Positions 43,519 to 51,785 of a stretch of 64,000 nt of DNA are shown here, in pieces. Made by a program: the position numbers and the translations under genes. The notes under the pieces were generated by a model. That model saw only the letters and a program-made list of their open reading frames with translations. It was not told where the DNA came from and searched no databases. Source of the stretch: Ornithinibacillus xuwenensis (GTDB taxonomy: Bacteria > Bacillota > Bacilli > Bacillales > Amphibacillaceae). Position 1 is the stretch's first letter. Each line of letters starts with the position of its first letter. The stretch lies in the NCBI RefSeq assembly GCF_039614845.1, contig NZ_JBDIML010000005.1, positions 1 to 64,000 on the forward strand, written 5' to 3'.

Positions 43519-44505
43519 ATGTCAGATAAATTGTTTGACGTTACGATAATAGGCGCTGGCCCTGTTGGTTTATTTACTGCATTTTATGGTGGAATGCGCC
43601 AAGCAAGTGTTAAAATAATTGAAAGTTTACCACATACTGGTGGGCAATTATCAGCCCTTTATCCAGAGAAGTATATATATGATATCGCAGGTTTTCCAAA
43701 GGTACGTGCACAGGACCTGGTTGACAATTTAGAAAAGCAAGCTAGTTTATTCGACCCCACAATTGTACTTGGACAATCTATTGAAAAAATTGAGAAACTA
43801 GAAGATGAGTCCTTAAAGCTTACTTCTAACACTGGTGAGGTTCATCACACGAAAACCATGATTATTACAGCTGGGAATGGTGCTTTCCAACCTCGTCGCC
43901 TCAAAATTCGTAACTCTGAAGACTTTGAAGGCAAAAATCTTCATTATTACATAAAAGATATGAATCGTTTTAAAGATAAACGTGTAGCGATTCTTGGTGG
44001 AGGAGATTCAGCAGTTGACTGGGCATTAATGTTAGAACCAATCGCGGAAAAGGTCTCTTTAGTTCATCGCCGTAATGAGTTCAGAGCGCATGAACATAGT
44101 GTGGAACAATTGATGAAATCAAAGGTAGAGGTACTAACTCCGTATACTCCTAGCGATATCGTAACTTCTAATAAAATCGATAAAGTTTTATTAGAAGAAG
44201 TAAAAGGCGAGAAAAAAGTCGAACTAGAAGTTGATGAGGTTATCTGCAACTATGGTTTTATATCTACTCTTGGTCCTATTAAGGACTGGGGTCTAGAAAT
44301 CGAAAAAAATAGTATTGTTGTGAATACAAAAATGGAAACGAATTTCCCTGGTATATATGCAGCTGGCGATATTTGTACTTATCCAGGTAAAGTTAAATTA
44401 ATTGCAACAGGATTTGGTGAAGGTCCAACTGCAATTAATAATGCGAAACAGTATATTGATCCAAAAGCACGTGTTCAGCCAAAACATTCAACGAGCATGT
44501 TTTAA
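43519..44505 (+). CDS. yumC: ferredoxin/flavodoxin-NADP+ reductase
   Basis: 328 residues, thioredoxin-reductase-like FNR without the redox CxxC. FAD motif IIGAGPVGLFTAFYGG (9-24), NADPH motif ILGGGDSAVDWAL (about 155), and YAAGDICTYPG near the C-terminus. It reduces ferredoxin or flavodoxin with NADPH; the B. subtilis YumC is essential. AAAGGAGG precedes ATG. The divergent pairing with yumB is as in relatives. Confidence 0.96.
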   Translation: MSDKLFDVTIIGAGPVGLFTAFYGGMRQASVKIIESLPHTGGQLSALYPEKYIYDIAGFPKVRAQDLVDNLEKQASLFDPTIVLGQSIEKIEKLEDESLKLTSNTGEVHHTKTMIITAGNGAFQPRRLKIRNSEDFEGKNLHYYIKDMNRFKDKRVAILGGGDSAVDWALMLEPIAEKVSLVHRRNEFRAHEHSVEQLMKSKVEVLTPYTPSDIVTSNKIDKVLLEEVKGEKKVELEVDEVICNYGFISTLGPIKDWGLEIEKNSIVVNTKMETNFPGIYAAGDICTYPGKVKLIATGFGEGPTAINNAKQYIDPKARVQPKHSTSMF

Positions 44506-44550
44506 TTTACGGCATGAAGGATTTTTATCCTTTTCCTGCTTTTTAATAAC

Positions 44551-44587
44551 AAAAAAATGCTAGAACATTTATCTGTTCTAGCATTTT
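44551..44587 (-). terminator. yutM terminator
   Basis: AATGCTAGAACA and TGTTCTAGCATT with T7 on the minus strand; may also stop yumC transcripts. Confidence 0.8.
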
Positions 44588-44589
44588 CT

Positions 44590-44946
44590 TTAGCATTTCT
44601 CTGGGGAACCTTCACGTTCTTTCGCACGGAAGGATGAGCCACATCCACATGAGATAATCGCATTTGGATTATCGATGCTAAATCCTCCACCCATCATATT
44701 CTGCTTAAAATCGATTTTTGTGCCTTCTATGATAGGGATATCTTGTTTAAATATCGTCACGGGTATACCGTTTATTTCTTCTACGAGGTCTAATTCATCA
44801 TTAACTTCATCGTCAAACCCGAGTGAATAAGATAATCCGCTGCAACCTCCGCCTTTTACTCCAAACCGTAAACGAACACTATCGGACTCGCTTTTCATCA
44901 TATCTTTAATCTGGTGACTTGCACTCTCTGTTAGCGAAATAACCAT
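44590..44946 (-). CDS. yutM: A-type Fe-S cluster carrier (HesB/IscA family)
   Basis: 118 residues. The three cluster-binding cysteines are Cys35 in GGGCSGLSY and the pair in ISCGCGSSF near residues 100-102. A-type carriers deliver Fe-S clusters to apoproteins. The C-terminus extends about 12 residues beyond the usual end. AGGAGGGG precedes ATG. Located near the NifU-type yutI, as in B. subtilis; sufB is 18 kb away in this window. Confidence 0.94.
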   Translation of the reverse strand: MVISLTESASHQIKDMMKSESDSVRLRFGVKGGGCSGLSYSLGFDDEVNDELDLVEEINGIPVTIFKQDIPIIEGTKIDFKQNMMGGGFSIDNPNAIISCGCGSSFRAKEREGSPEKC

Positions 44947-45024
44947 CTTAGCCCCTCCTAAAATATAGCTTAAGTTAAGTATACAAACTTTAAGTAACTA
45001 TTTTCAAATATAAAGTTTTTCCAA

Positions 45025-45882
45025 TCATGACTTGTAATGATACTCCCCTCTAGCAATCACATCCGCACCGCCAGACATCCATATATAACCACCTTCATCC
45101 CACTTTATATCTAAATCTCCTCCTTGAAGATGTACGGTTATCGTCTTATTCTTCGGAATAAAATTATTTAACGATGCAGCAACTACTGCAGCACATGCTC
45201 CTGTTCCACAAGCCTGTGTCACACCTGAACCACGCTCCCAGACTCGAAAATTGAGTTCCGTCTCATTCACTACTTCAACAAATTCAACATTTACGCCATC
45301 AGGAAAGCGAGCGTCCTTCTCGATTATCTCCCCTAACTCATATAATGGAGCATCTTGAATATGATCAACGAAAAATACAGCATGAGGGTTTCCCATGGAT
45401 ACCGCTGTAATCTTTAATTCCTTATCATCCACCATAAACGTCTCATTCACTACTTGCTGCTGCTCTTCACCAACCATTGGGATGATTGAGCGTTTCAATC
45501 TTGGCTGCCCCATGTTTATCGTTATATTCTTCACAATTCCATTTGACACCTCTACCACAGCATCAACAATGCCCGCCTTTGTTTCAATTTGAAATTTTTT
45601 TTCATTCACTAACCCGTTTTCATAGGCATACTTTGCAGTGCATCGAAGTCCATTGCCACAGCTTTTCCCTTCAGATCCATCCTTATTGAATATTCGCATT
45701 CCTACTGGAGCAATGCTGCTGGGGTGGATTAATATTAGTCCATCCGAACCAACTCCGGTACTGACATTTGATACTTTTTGCGCAACATCTGAAAGAATTT
45801 CTTCCGGAAGGTCAACTTTAAATAAATCCAAATAAATATAATTATTTCCTAATCCATGCATTTTTGTAAACGGTATATCCAT
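45025..45882 (-). CDS. dapF: diaminopimelate epimerase
   Basis: 285 residues from the ATG at 45882, eight bases after GAGG that overlaps the end of yuzD; a TTG two codons earlier is less likely. The PLP-independent epimerase converts LL- to meso-diaminopimelate for lysine and peptidoglycan. The two active-site cysteines are visible in GKSCGNGLRCT and TQACGTGACA, and FTKMHGLGNNYIY is the family N-terminus. It is separated from yuzD by nine bases, so translation is probably coupled. Confidence 0.97.
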   Translation of the reverse strand: MDIPFTKMHGLGNNYIYLDLFKVDLPEEILSDVAQKVSNVSTGVGSDGLILIHPSSIAPVGMRIFNKDGSEGKSCGNGLRCTAKYAYENGLVNEKKFQIETKAGIVDAVVEVSNGIVKNITINMGQPRLKRSIIPMVGEEQQQVVNETFMVDDKELKITAVSMGNPHAVFFVDHIQDAPLYELGEIIEKDARFPDGVNVEFVEVVNETELNFRVWERGSGVTQACGTGACAAVVAASLNNFIPKNKTITVHLQGGDLDIKWDEGGYIWMSGGADVIARGEYHYKS

Positions 45883-45891
45883 GTTCAAGCC

Positions 45892-46230
45892 TCATTTCAA
45901 CTCTTCTTTTGGTTTAATATCATTTTGCTGAAGTGCTTCATAAATTGTTTTTAATCTTGGAATTCCTTCTGCGACCATTTCATCATTCACAAAGACAATT
46001 GGATAATATAAATCCTCATCCACTATTCTTTCCACAAAATCACGATGTTTCTTTACTTGTTGTGTTTCATTAATATCGATATATTCGTAACGAATTGCAT
46101 CATCTACGTATTTTCTTGCAATTGCTGCTTGTAACCATTCATAAGTATCCTTTGAACCTGGAGCACCTACACAGCTTGCACAAATCTGATTGGAGCCATA
46201 AACCGTAATCACAACTTTTTTCCCGTCCAA
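45892..46230 (-). CDS. yuzD: YuzD family thioredoxin-like protein
   Basis: 112 residues starting at TTG (ten bases after AGGGGG). Thioredoxin-like fold with CASCVGAPGSKDTYEWL near residues 17-33, so CxxC is present close to the N-terminus. B. subtilis YuzD has the same layout and no assigned function. It is first gene of a two-gene operon with dapF and lies near NifU- and IscA-like genes, which could suggest a thiol or cluster-related job, but that is a guess. Confidence 0.88.
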   Translation of the reverse strand: MDGKKVVITVYGSNQICASCVGAPGSKDTYEWLQAAIARKYVDDAIRYEYIDINETQQVKKHRDFVERIVDEDLYYPIVFVNDEMVAEGIPRLKTIYEALQQNDIKPKEELK

Positions 46231-46285
46231 TGCGTTTCCCCCTTATCTTTTCATTCACTAGTTTCTTTTATTTTACAAAATCTTG

Positions 46286-46314
46286 ATATAAAGATAAAAT
46301 AATAATGATTACAA
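46286..46314 (-). promoter_or_regulatory. probable yuzD-dapF promoter
   Basis: TTGTAA (46309-46314), 17 bases, TTATAT (46286-46291) on the minus strand. Confidence 0.45.
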
Positions 46315-46472
46315 TGTAAGAAAATCAGATGGTAATATGGAGAAGAACCCATAAGATTAGAAGGATTAGACTTCTCGGTAAGACCTAGCTTTTTAATAAG
46401 GTGGAATAAATTAAAGATAGATTTTTTCAACTAACCGCTTTATAATGATAATAGGAAAGGAGAAGATGGATA

Positions 46473-46697
46473 ATGCGTGAACAAGTTCAGGAAGTATTAA
46501 ATAAATTACGCCCATTTTTACTTCGAGATGGTGGAGATGTGGAGTTAATTGATGTAGATGAAAATGGCATTGTACTTCTTCGTCTCATGGGTGCATGTGG
46601 GAACTGCCCAAGCTCTACAATTACGTTAAAAGCTGGTATTGAACGAGCATTAATGGCTGAAGTACCAGGCGTAAAGGAAATCGAACAAGTATTTTAA
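46473..46697 (+). CDS. yutI: NifU C-terminal domain Fe-S scaffold/carrier
   Basis: 74 residues forming one NifU-like domain. The cluster motif CGNCPSSTITLK (Cys-x-x-Cys at about 47-50) is intact. It carries Fe-S clusters in the cytoplasm as part of SUF-based biogenesis. AAAGGAGAAG precedes ATG, and a TATAAT lies 24 bases further upstream. Divergent from yuzD-dapF. Confidence 0.95.
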   Translation: MREQVQEVLNKLRPFLLRDGGDVELIDVDENGIVLLRLMGACGNCPSSTITLKAGIERALMAEVPGVKEIEQVF

Positions 46698-46711
46698 TGA
46701 TAAAATATCAG

Positions 46712-46744
46712 AAGCAGACAACGTTTTGTTGTCTGCTTTTTTTA
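46712..46744. terminator. bidirectional terminator, yutI/yutH
   Basis: AAGCAGACAAC and GTTGTCTGCTT with T7 on the plus strand, between convergent genes. Confidence 0.8.
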
Positions 46745-47722
46745 TTTAGATAACCATTCTAGTACAGGGACATCATAGCTTTTGTATGGAACATGCATTA
46801 AGTCGTATAAATTAGCTAATCGCTTTTCATATACGACTTGCTTTTTTATCAGGCGGTTTAGCTCAGCTGTGTTATGGTCATCACTTCCCCCTTTAAAGCA
46901 ATCCTCCATTAAATCAAATATATGAATTGGATATATAAGCCTTGCATATAATAATCTCCAACTAAAAATGGAAAGTGGTCTAACAGCTTGATAATCGGTC
47001 ATGAATGAAACAACCTCTTTCATAGCGTACTCGTCTTCCTCTAGCAACTTCCACCGGATATACTCTGCGAGATCTCTAGTGGGATGATCATATACAAGGT
47101 CATCGGTCCATATGACGGATTCATTGACATGATTTTTATAACGTCGAAAACAAAAAACTCCCTGATCGCCATAATGATATCGTTTGTCAGTCTCACTTTC
47201 CTGCATATACTGGATAGCATTTTCACTTATCCCGATAATATATGGAAAAACATCCACTAATCTTCTGTAGTAGTTCGACGAATTAGCTGTTGACTCATGG
47301 TTTAGTTTATTTTCAAATGCTGTAAGCTTTTTAATCCACAAGTCCTTCCACAAACCGTAACTTGAAATTTCTTTCGGTTCATACGTATATGCTGCCGTTG
47401 TCTCATGAAAATTTGCTAATAATGTTCCATGAGATTCTCTAGAACTATCCTGAAGCTCTTCAACCCTTAAGACAATATAGCGATTATTTCCGTGATCGAC
47501 AAACCAACTATTATCTACTGTTGGTATTGGTAATGCCGTATGTTTAAAGCCATTTTCGGCAAGATAATAAGATAGAGCCGCTTGTTCTAAATGGATTGTT
47601 TCCTTGTTGGCAGAGGAAATGATAAAATATAAATAATCATGGTCCCGGAACCCTTCCCTTCCACACACGCGCACATGTTCATTAACATGAATACTATAAT
47701 TCGTTAAAAGTAACTCTTTCAT
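46742..47722 (-). CDS. yutH: spore coat-associated protein YutH
   Basis: 326 residues from the ATG at 47722, with GGGAGGG upstream (B. subtilis YutH is about 336). A CotS/YutH-type kinase-like fold: DYLYFIISS, the Brenner-like HYGDQGVFCFRR and the WTDDLVYDHPTRDLAEYIR segment, which retains an Asp where kinases bind metal. It is found in the spore coat of B. subtilis. A sigma-E-type -10 (CATACATT) lies upstream on the minus strand, which supports mother-cell expression. Confidence 0.9.
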   Translation of the reverse strand: MKELLLTNYSIHVNEHVRVCGREGFRDHDYLYFIISSANKETIHLEQAALSYYLAENGFKHTALPIPTVDNSWFVDHGNNRYIVLRVEELQDSSRESHGTLLANFHETTAAYTYEPKEISSYGLWKDLWIKKLTAFENKLNHESTANSSNYYRRLVDVFPYIIGISENAIQYMQESETDKRYHYGDQGVFCFRRYKNHVNESVIWTDDLVYDHPTRDLAEYIRWKLLEEDEYAMKEVVSFMTDYQAVRPLSIFSWRLLYARLIYPIHIFDLMEDCFKGGSDDHNTAELNRLIKKQVVYEKRLANLYDLMHVPYKSYDVPVLEWLSK

Positions 47723-47752
47723 CACAAGTCCCTCCCACATACCATTACTATA

Positions 47753-47760
47753 AATGTATG
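47753..47760 (-). promoter_or_regulatory. sigma-E-type -10 element of yutH
   Basis: CATACATT on the minus strand, 31-38 bases before the yutH start, matches the sigma-E -10 consensus CATACAnT; the -35 region is a poor match. Confidence 0.4.
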
Positions 47761-47807
47761 AAAGATTTAGCCAATCTTAACCATTAAAAGGAGAATCGAG
47801 ATTAATT

Positions 47808-48308
47808 ATGGATAAAAATTTAAACCAATCTAGATTAGAACAAAAGGCTAGAGCATTGTTAGAGGAAAGAGGTGTTACATTAAAAGACATTGCAGAGCTA
47901 GTTTATTATTTGCAGTCCAATTATCATGAAGCGTTGAGCATGGATGATTGCCTTTATAATGTAGACCGAGTCTTAGAAAAACGAGAAGTACAAAATGCAA
48001 TTCTTACTGGCATACAATTAGATAAGCTCGCGGAGCAAAAAATGTTAGAAGAGCCTTTACAAACAACCATTGCTATCGATGAAAGTCTGTATGGAATTGA
48101 TGAAGTAATTGCCTTATCCATTGTTAACGTATACGGTTCCATTGGTTTTACAAACTATGGTTATATTGACAAACAAAAACCAGGAATTCTAAAAAAATTG
48201 AATGATAAATCTAGTGGAGAATGTCATACATTTTTAGATGATATTATCGGAGCAATTGCTGCAGCGGCGTCAAGTAGGCTTGCCCATGCAAGTGCAGATA
48301 GTGAGTAA
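47808..48308 (+). CDS. yutG: phosphatidylglycerophosphatase A-related protein
   Basis: 166 residues of the YutG/PgpA family. PgpA-type residues are seen in IALSIVNVYGSIGFTNYGYID and DDIIGAIAAAASSRLAHA (near residues 145-162). The Bacillus proteins lack the membrane helices of enterobacterial PgpA. A phosphatidylglycerophosphate phosphatase role is by family. Divergent from yutH and convergent with yutF, as in B. subtilis order. Confidence 0.88.
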   Translation: MDKNLNQSRLEQKARALLEERGVTLKDIAELVYYLQSNYHEALSMDDCLYNVDRVLEKREVQNAILTGIQLDKLAEQKMLEEPLQTTIAIDESLYGIDEVIALSIVNVYGSIGFTNYGYIDKQKPGILKKLNDKSSGECHTFLDDIIGAIAAAASSRLAHASADSE

Positions 48309-48314
48309 TTAAAT

Positions 48315-48355
48315 TACATGCAGATCACATCGATGATCTGCATGTTTAATTTTTA
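48315..48355. terminator. bidirectional terminator, yutG/yutF
   Basis: CATGCAGATCA and TGATCTGCATG with T-rich sequence on the plus strand. Confidence 0.7.
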
Positions 48356-49120
48356 TAATGTCCATTCACTCAAATTGTTTATATAATAAGTTGGTTTAAT
48401 TGGTAATGTTTCTAACTGCTCTAGAGGTGTCACTCCTGTGAAAACCATTAACGTATCCATACCAGCCTGTATCCCTGCACGGATATCGGTATTGTAATTA
48501 TCCCCAACTAAGATGGTATCATCTACCTCTGTACCTAATACGGTCAATGCTTCTTTTACAATTATCGCTTCAGGTTTCCCGATATAGGTTGGTTGTTTTC
48601 CAGTACTTACTGCTATCACGGATGTAAAGGCACCATTTCCAGGAAGTAGTCCTCTTTCAGTTGGTAAAGCATTGTCACTGTTCGTTGAGAAGAAAGCTGC
48701 TCCATTACGCACAGCAATACAAGCCTTTGCCAATTTTTCATACGTGATATTTCGGTCAATCCCAACAACTACTGCATCACAATCCTCTTGATCGGTTATG
48801 TGGATACCTTCACGATGTAAAGCCTCCATTAGTCCAACCTCACCGATAACATAGCAACGAGCATTTGGAGAAGTCTGCTTAAGGTATTTTGCAGTTGCCA
48901 TACTACTGGTAAATACTTCTTCAGGATGTGCTTCAACACCTAGCTTGTTTAGTTTATCAGTAACCTGATCTTGCGTTTTAGAGGAATTATTTGTTAGAAA
49001 CAAATAAGGTATCCCTCTAGCCTTAAGATCTTTAATAAAAGCAGGAGCTTCTTTGATAACTTCATTTCCACGATACATGGTACCATCTAGATCAATTAAA
49101 TAACCATTGTACTTCTTCAA
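48353..49120 (-). CDS. yutF: HAD-IIA family sugar-phosphatase-like hydrolase
   Basis: 255 residues starting at TTG, ten bases after AAGGAG. HAD motif I is DLDGTMYRG (9-17) with nucleophile Asp9, motif II LTNNSSKT, the lysine in GKPEA, and motif IV VGDNYNTDIRAG. NagD/AraL-like phosphatase acting on small phosphorylated metabolites; the natural substrate is unknown. It follows a SufR-like regulator gene by 35 bases and is probably in the same transcript. Confidence 0.94.
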   Translation of the reverse strand: MKKYNGYLIDLDGTMYRGNEVIKEAPAFIKDLKARGIPYLFLTNNSSKTQDQVTDKLNKLGVEAHPEEVFTSSMATAKYLKQTSPNARCYVIGEVGLMEALHREGIHITDQEDCDAVVVGIDRNITYEKLAKACIAVRNGAAFFSTNSDNALPTERGLLPGNGAFTSVIAVSTGKQPTYIGKPEAIIVKEALTVLGTEVDDTILVGDNYNTDIRAGIQAGMDTLMVFTGVTPLEQLETLPIKPTYYINNLSEWTL

Positions 49121-49155
49121 AATACTTAACTCCTTCTAAGCTGCTTTTTTAAAAT

Positions 49156-49788
49156 TTATTTATCTTTTGGATTTCGAATCGTCCAATTACAATAGTGATC
49201 CCCGCTCGTCATACAAGCTACACAGTTAACATAGCTATCCGAAAACACAGCATTAAACACCTTGTGTTCATTTTTACATACTTGTTGATAAGCATTTGCC
49301 AGATTAGCAATTGGGCAATTAAAATGTCTCATCTCATAACTGCCATCAGGCTTTTGCTCAAGCTCAACCATATATCCCCGGTCTTCTTGAAGCTCTGCAA
49401 CTTTGGCAACTTTTTCATCAAAGTCTATTGGTATATTATTGGAATGGAAGAAGTCCACTTCTTTTTCCATTCGTCTTTCTAATAGAGAATAAACAGCATC
49501 TAATCCTTGTAATTCTTCTAAATCCTTTAATAAATCTACTGATAATGACTCATAGTGATTAGGAAATACTCGATTCCCTGCTTGAGTTAATTCATATTCA
49601 TAAGCCGGACGCCCAATATTTTTTTTAATAGCGTTTTTACGAATTAATCCTTGGTTTTCAAGCTCATGAATATGCTTTCGAACAGCGATGTCAGAAATGG
49701 TAAAGAACTCCATCATCCCTTCGATTGTCATCACATGATTTCGCTTTAAAATTGTCAGTAGCTTTTGTTTAGTTCGAGCCATTTTCAC
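49156..49788 (-). CDS. SufR-like winged-helix regulator with C-terminal cysteine cluster
   Basis: 210 residues from a GTG (an ATG two codons on is an alternative; AAGGTGA lies upstream). N-terminal winged helix (about 5-70: FTISDIAVRKHIHELENQGLIRK, then GRPAYEYELT with the GRP wing motif). The C-terminal half has FNC-x12-C, then C-x2-C-x7-C in CVACMTSGDHYC. This closely resembles the C-x12-C ... C cluster ligands of the Fe-S regulator SufR. An Fe-S sensing role is inferred. It lies between yutE and yutF; B. subtilis has no gene at this place that I can recall. Confidence 0.8.
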   Translation of the reverse strand: MKMARTKQKLLTILKRNHVMTIEGMMEFFTISDIAVRKHIHELENQGLIRKNAIKKNIGRPAYEYELTQAGNRVFPNHYESLSVDLLKDLEELQGLDAVYSLLERRMEKEVDFFHSNNIPIDFDEKVAKVAELQEDRGYMVELEQKPDGSYEMRHFNCPIANLANAYQQVCKNEHKVFNAVFSDSYVNCVACMTSGDHYCNWTIRNPKDK

Positions 49789-49803
49789 CTTAGATCACCT
49801 TCG

Positions 49804-50244
49804 CTACGCTTCATTTGAGAACGCATTCGCTACACCTAATTCATTATTCAAGTAAGTCCTTATATTGGTTGTAAATTGCTCAATAATGATGTAATGCTTG
49901 TTTATTACCTCATTCAACCTTTCATGACTAACATTCAAATAATCCTTTACCAGCATTTTGCGAAGCCCGACTAATTCCTTGTAAGCTCCACTTTCTGAAG
50001 AAGGAATTACTTTTTCATCAACCAATATATCAATAATGTCTTCATAACTACCTGGATCTCTCATAATAAACCCGTCAATCATCATATTTCCAACATCAAT
50101 AATGGATTCAATTAATAGTTGAACAAGTCTTTCTAATGCGAGTTTTTCTTGATAAGAATCTGACTTTAAGGATTTTTGCTCATGTAACAAAGCTTCTATA
50201 AATTGCAAAGTGGCATCTACTTTTTTTCGATCAACAAAATACAT
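49804..50244 (-). CDS. yutE: DUF86/HEPN-fold protein YutE
   Basis: 146 residues from the ATG at 50244, seven bases after GGAGGT; the longer frame has no ribosome site. HepT-like helical bundle: NMMIDGFIMRDPGSYEDIIDILV (about 63-85) is the family core. The HEPN RNase motif R-x4-6-H is altered: RKMLVKDYL carries no histidine. No MNT nucleotidyltransferase antitoxin is adjacent. It is therefore probably not an active toxin. 15 bases before the SufR-like gene; likely operon yutE-regulator-yutF. Confidence 0.85.
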   Translation of the reverse strand: MYFVDRKKVDATLQFIEALLHEQKSLKSDSYQEKLALERLVQLLIESIIDVGNMMIDGFIMRDPGSYEDIIDILVDEKVIPSSESGAYKELVGLRKMLVKDYLNVSHERLNEVINKHYIIIEQFTTNIRTYLNNELGVANAFSNEA

Positions 50245-50450
50245 CGTATTACCTCCAGATACTTCTATTATTTTTATCATATCATATTGGATACGTGAAT
50301 AAATTAACAGTTTTATGAAGAAAAAGTTTACTTTTCTATTCTGATTCTAGGAAAACCTCTCCACTCATGACTTAGCGATACACTCCCAACAAATGGAATA
50401 CTAAAACACAGTTATTCGTCAAAAATATAGCTAAAGAAGGGATGAGGAAA

Positions 50451-50732
50451 ATGGGAAAAAAGGATAAAAAGCAGTTCTCTGACTTTTCAAATGTAAGAAA
50501 TCAGCGAAATAACTTAATACCTGAAGAATTTCCAGAGGGGTCATTTGGCTCTAGTATTAATAAGCACGATCCAGTATTTAGTAAATCAACTCCATGGAAA
50601 GAAGGGCAACGAAGAGAAAGTGCTTTTGTCTATCCATATAAAGAGCTTCACGAGGACTTACCAAGACAAATCGATGGGTCCCACCCAATTCATGACCATC
50701 CAGATGATGTAGGACCGGAACAAGAAGAATAG
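50451..50732 (+). CDS. small charged cytosolic protein, unknown function
   Basis: 93 residues from the ATG at 50451 (AAGGG nine bases upstream); an ATG three codons earlier abuts the ribosome site. Lys-rich N-terminus and a His/Asp/Pro-rich C-terminus (DGSHPIHDHPDDVGPEQEE), with little predicted fold and no membrane segment. No family recognised with confidence. It stands between yutE and yutD, converging with yutD over a terminator hairpin. Confidence 0.7.
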   Translation: MGKKDKKQFSDFSNVRNQRNNLIPEEFPEGSFGSSINKHDPVFSKSTPWKEGQRRESAFVYPYKELHEDLPRQIDGSHPIHDHPDDVGPEQEE

Positions 50733-50756
50733 CAGTAGTTCCCATGAACTACTGCT
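50731..50756. terminator. hairpin between the small gene and yutD
   Basis: AGCAGTAGTTC-CCAT-GAACTACTGCT, a perfect stem starting inside the stop codon of the upstream gene; T-run weak. Confidence 0.6.
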
Positions 50757-50758
50757 AT

Positions 50759-51031
50759 CTATTCCACTCTCTTTAAAACAAAATATGCACAGCCAAAATT
50801 ACAGTATTCATACAAGTAATCATCCAATGAACTTATCTTCGAGTCTTCTGTTGCTTTAGAATTATGATCATGATAAAACCCTTTAAGTCTTAATTGCTCA
50901 TATCCCCAATCGCCAACAATATAATCATACTTCTTTAAAATATCTGAATAACGCTCTTCGAGTACTTCTTTTTGAAAACCTTCTTTTACGTTTTCAATTA
51001 GTTTGTAATTTTTTCCAAATAGCTCTATCAA
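50759..51031 (-). CDS. yutD: YutD family protein (DUF1027)
   Basis: 90 residues if started at the TTG at 51031; GTG at 51040 and TTG at 51034 are in frame, but AGAGGGGTG fits the later codon best. The family pattern is visible: YKLIENVKEGFQKEVLEERYSDILKKYDYIVGDWGYEQLRLKGFY with a cysteine-containing C-terminus (YEYCNFGCAYFVLK). Function unknown. Length and position by yutC and yutE agree with B. subtilis. Confidence 0.88.
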   Translation of the reverse strand: MIELFGKNYKLIENVKEGFQKEVLEERYSDILKKYDYIVGDWGYEQLRLKGFYHDHNSKATEDSKISSLDDYLYEYCNFGCAYFVLKRVE

Positions 51032-51103
51032 CAAACTCACCCCTCTTGCATTGACTATAGTTTACCACACTTTCACTATTATCAGCCATTCCTGTTTTTC
51101 ATT

Positions 51104-51132
51104 GCATGAATTCCTTAATAAACAACAAACTA
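51104..51132 (+). promoter_or_regulatory. possible sigma-G-type promoter of yutC
   Basis: GCATG (51104-51108), 17 bases, CAAACTA (51126-51132) resembles the forespore sigma-G pattern, 44 bases before yutC. Confidence 0.35.
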
Positions 51133-51175
51133 ATAATAATTCTACTTGATGTATTGAATTAGGAGGAATAATGAC

Positions 51176-51745
51176 ATGATGAGAATACTACTATTGAGTA
51201 TTATTTTGGTTGGACTGATCCTGACAGGTTGTGCACATACCGACAGTTCTTCAGGAGAAAGAGAACAAATGCTAGACGAATTAGATCCAAATCGTGAGAA
51301 CAAAAATGCAAACGACATGAACGACAAGCTCGGTTATGTAAATTACACTAAGGATCAAATAAATCAAGACAATGAAGAACATCACTCGGCAACGATAAAT
51401 AGAAGAGAAATGGCGGATATGATTGCTCGAATGATTCTAAGAAATGAGGGCTTTGAAAGAGTGTCTACGTTAGTAACAGACGAAGAAGTGCTAATAGCTT
51501 ATGAAAAGAATGAAGCATTAGAGGAAGTGGAAGCGGCAGACATTGCAAGTAAAACAGCGGTTAGTGTAATGCCAGGATATTTCGATGTTTATGTTTCCGA
51601 TAACGATGTATTGATTCAAGATATTCAAAGTCTGCATAATTCTTCAGCAAATAATAAGGACTATGACAATACACTAGATCAAATTATTACAGAAATGAAA
51701 AAATCTCCACAAGGAATTAAACATAAAGAGGATATTATGGACTAA
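51176..51745 (+). CDS. yutC: YhcN/YlaJ-family sporulation lipoprotein
   Basis: 189 residues with GGAGGA upstream. Lipoprotein signal with lipobox LTGC, Cys19. The mature part is an acidic linker then a YhcN/YlaJ domain (about 75-145: REMADMIARMILRNEGFERVSTLVTDEEVLIAYEKN). Family members are forespore or spore inner-membrane lipoproteins. The promoter region has a sigma-G-like motif. It is followed after 40 bases by a LytM peptidase gene, perhaps co-transcribed. Confidence 0.9.
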   Translation: MMRILLLSIILVGLILTGCAHTDSSSGEREQMLDELDPNRENKNANDMNDKLGYVNYTKDQINQDNEEHHSATINRREMADMIARMILRNEGFERVSTLVTDEEVLIAYEKNEALEEVEAADIASKTAVSVMPGYFDVYVSDNDVLIQDIQSLHNSSANNKDYDNTLDQIITEMKKSPQGIKHKEDIMD

Positions 51746-51785
51746 CAATTGTTAGTCCAACTCCCTTTAATAGGAAGAGGTGAAA

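Noticed and set aside
46286..46312. Possible Fur box (AATAATAATGATTAC) before yuzD and yutI
   Set aside because: Only a weak match to the 19-base Fur palindrome in a very AT-rich stretch.
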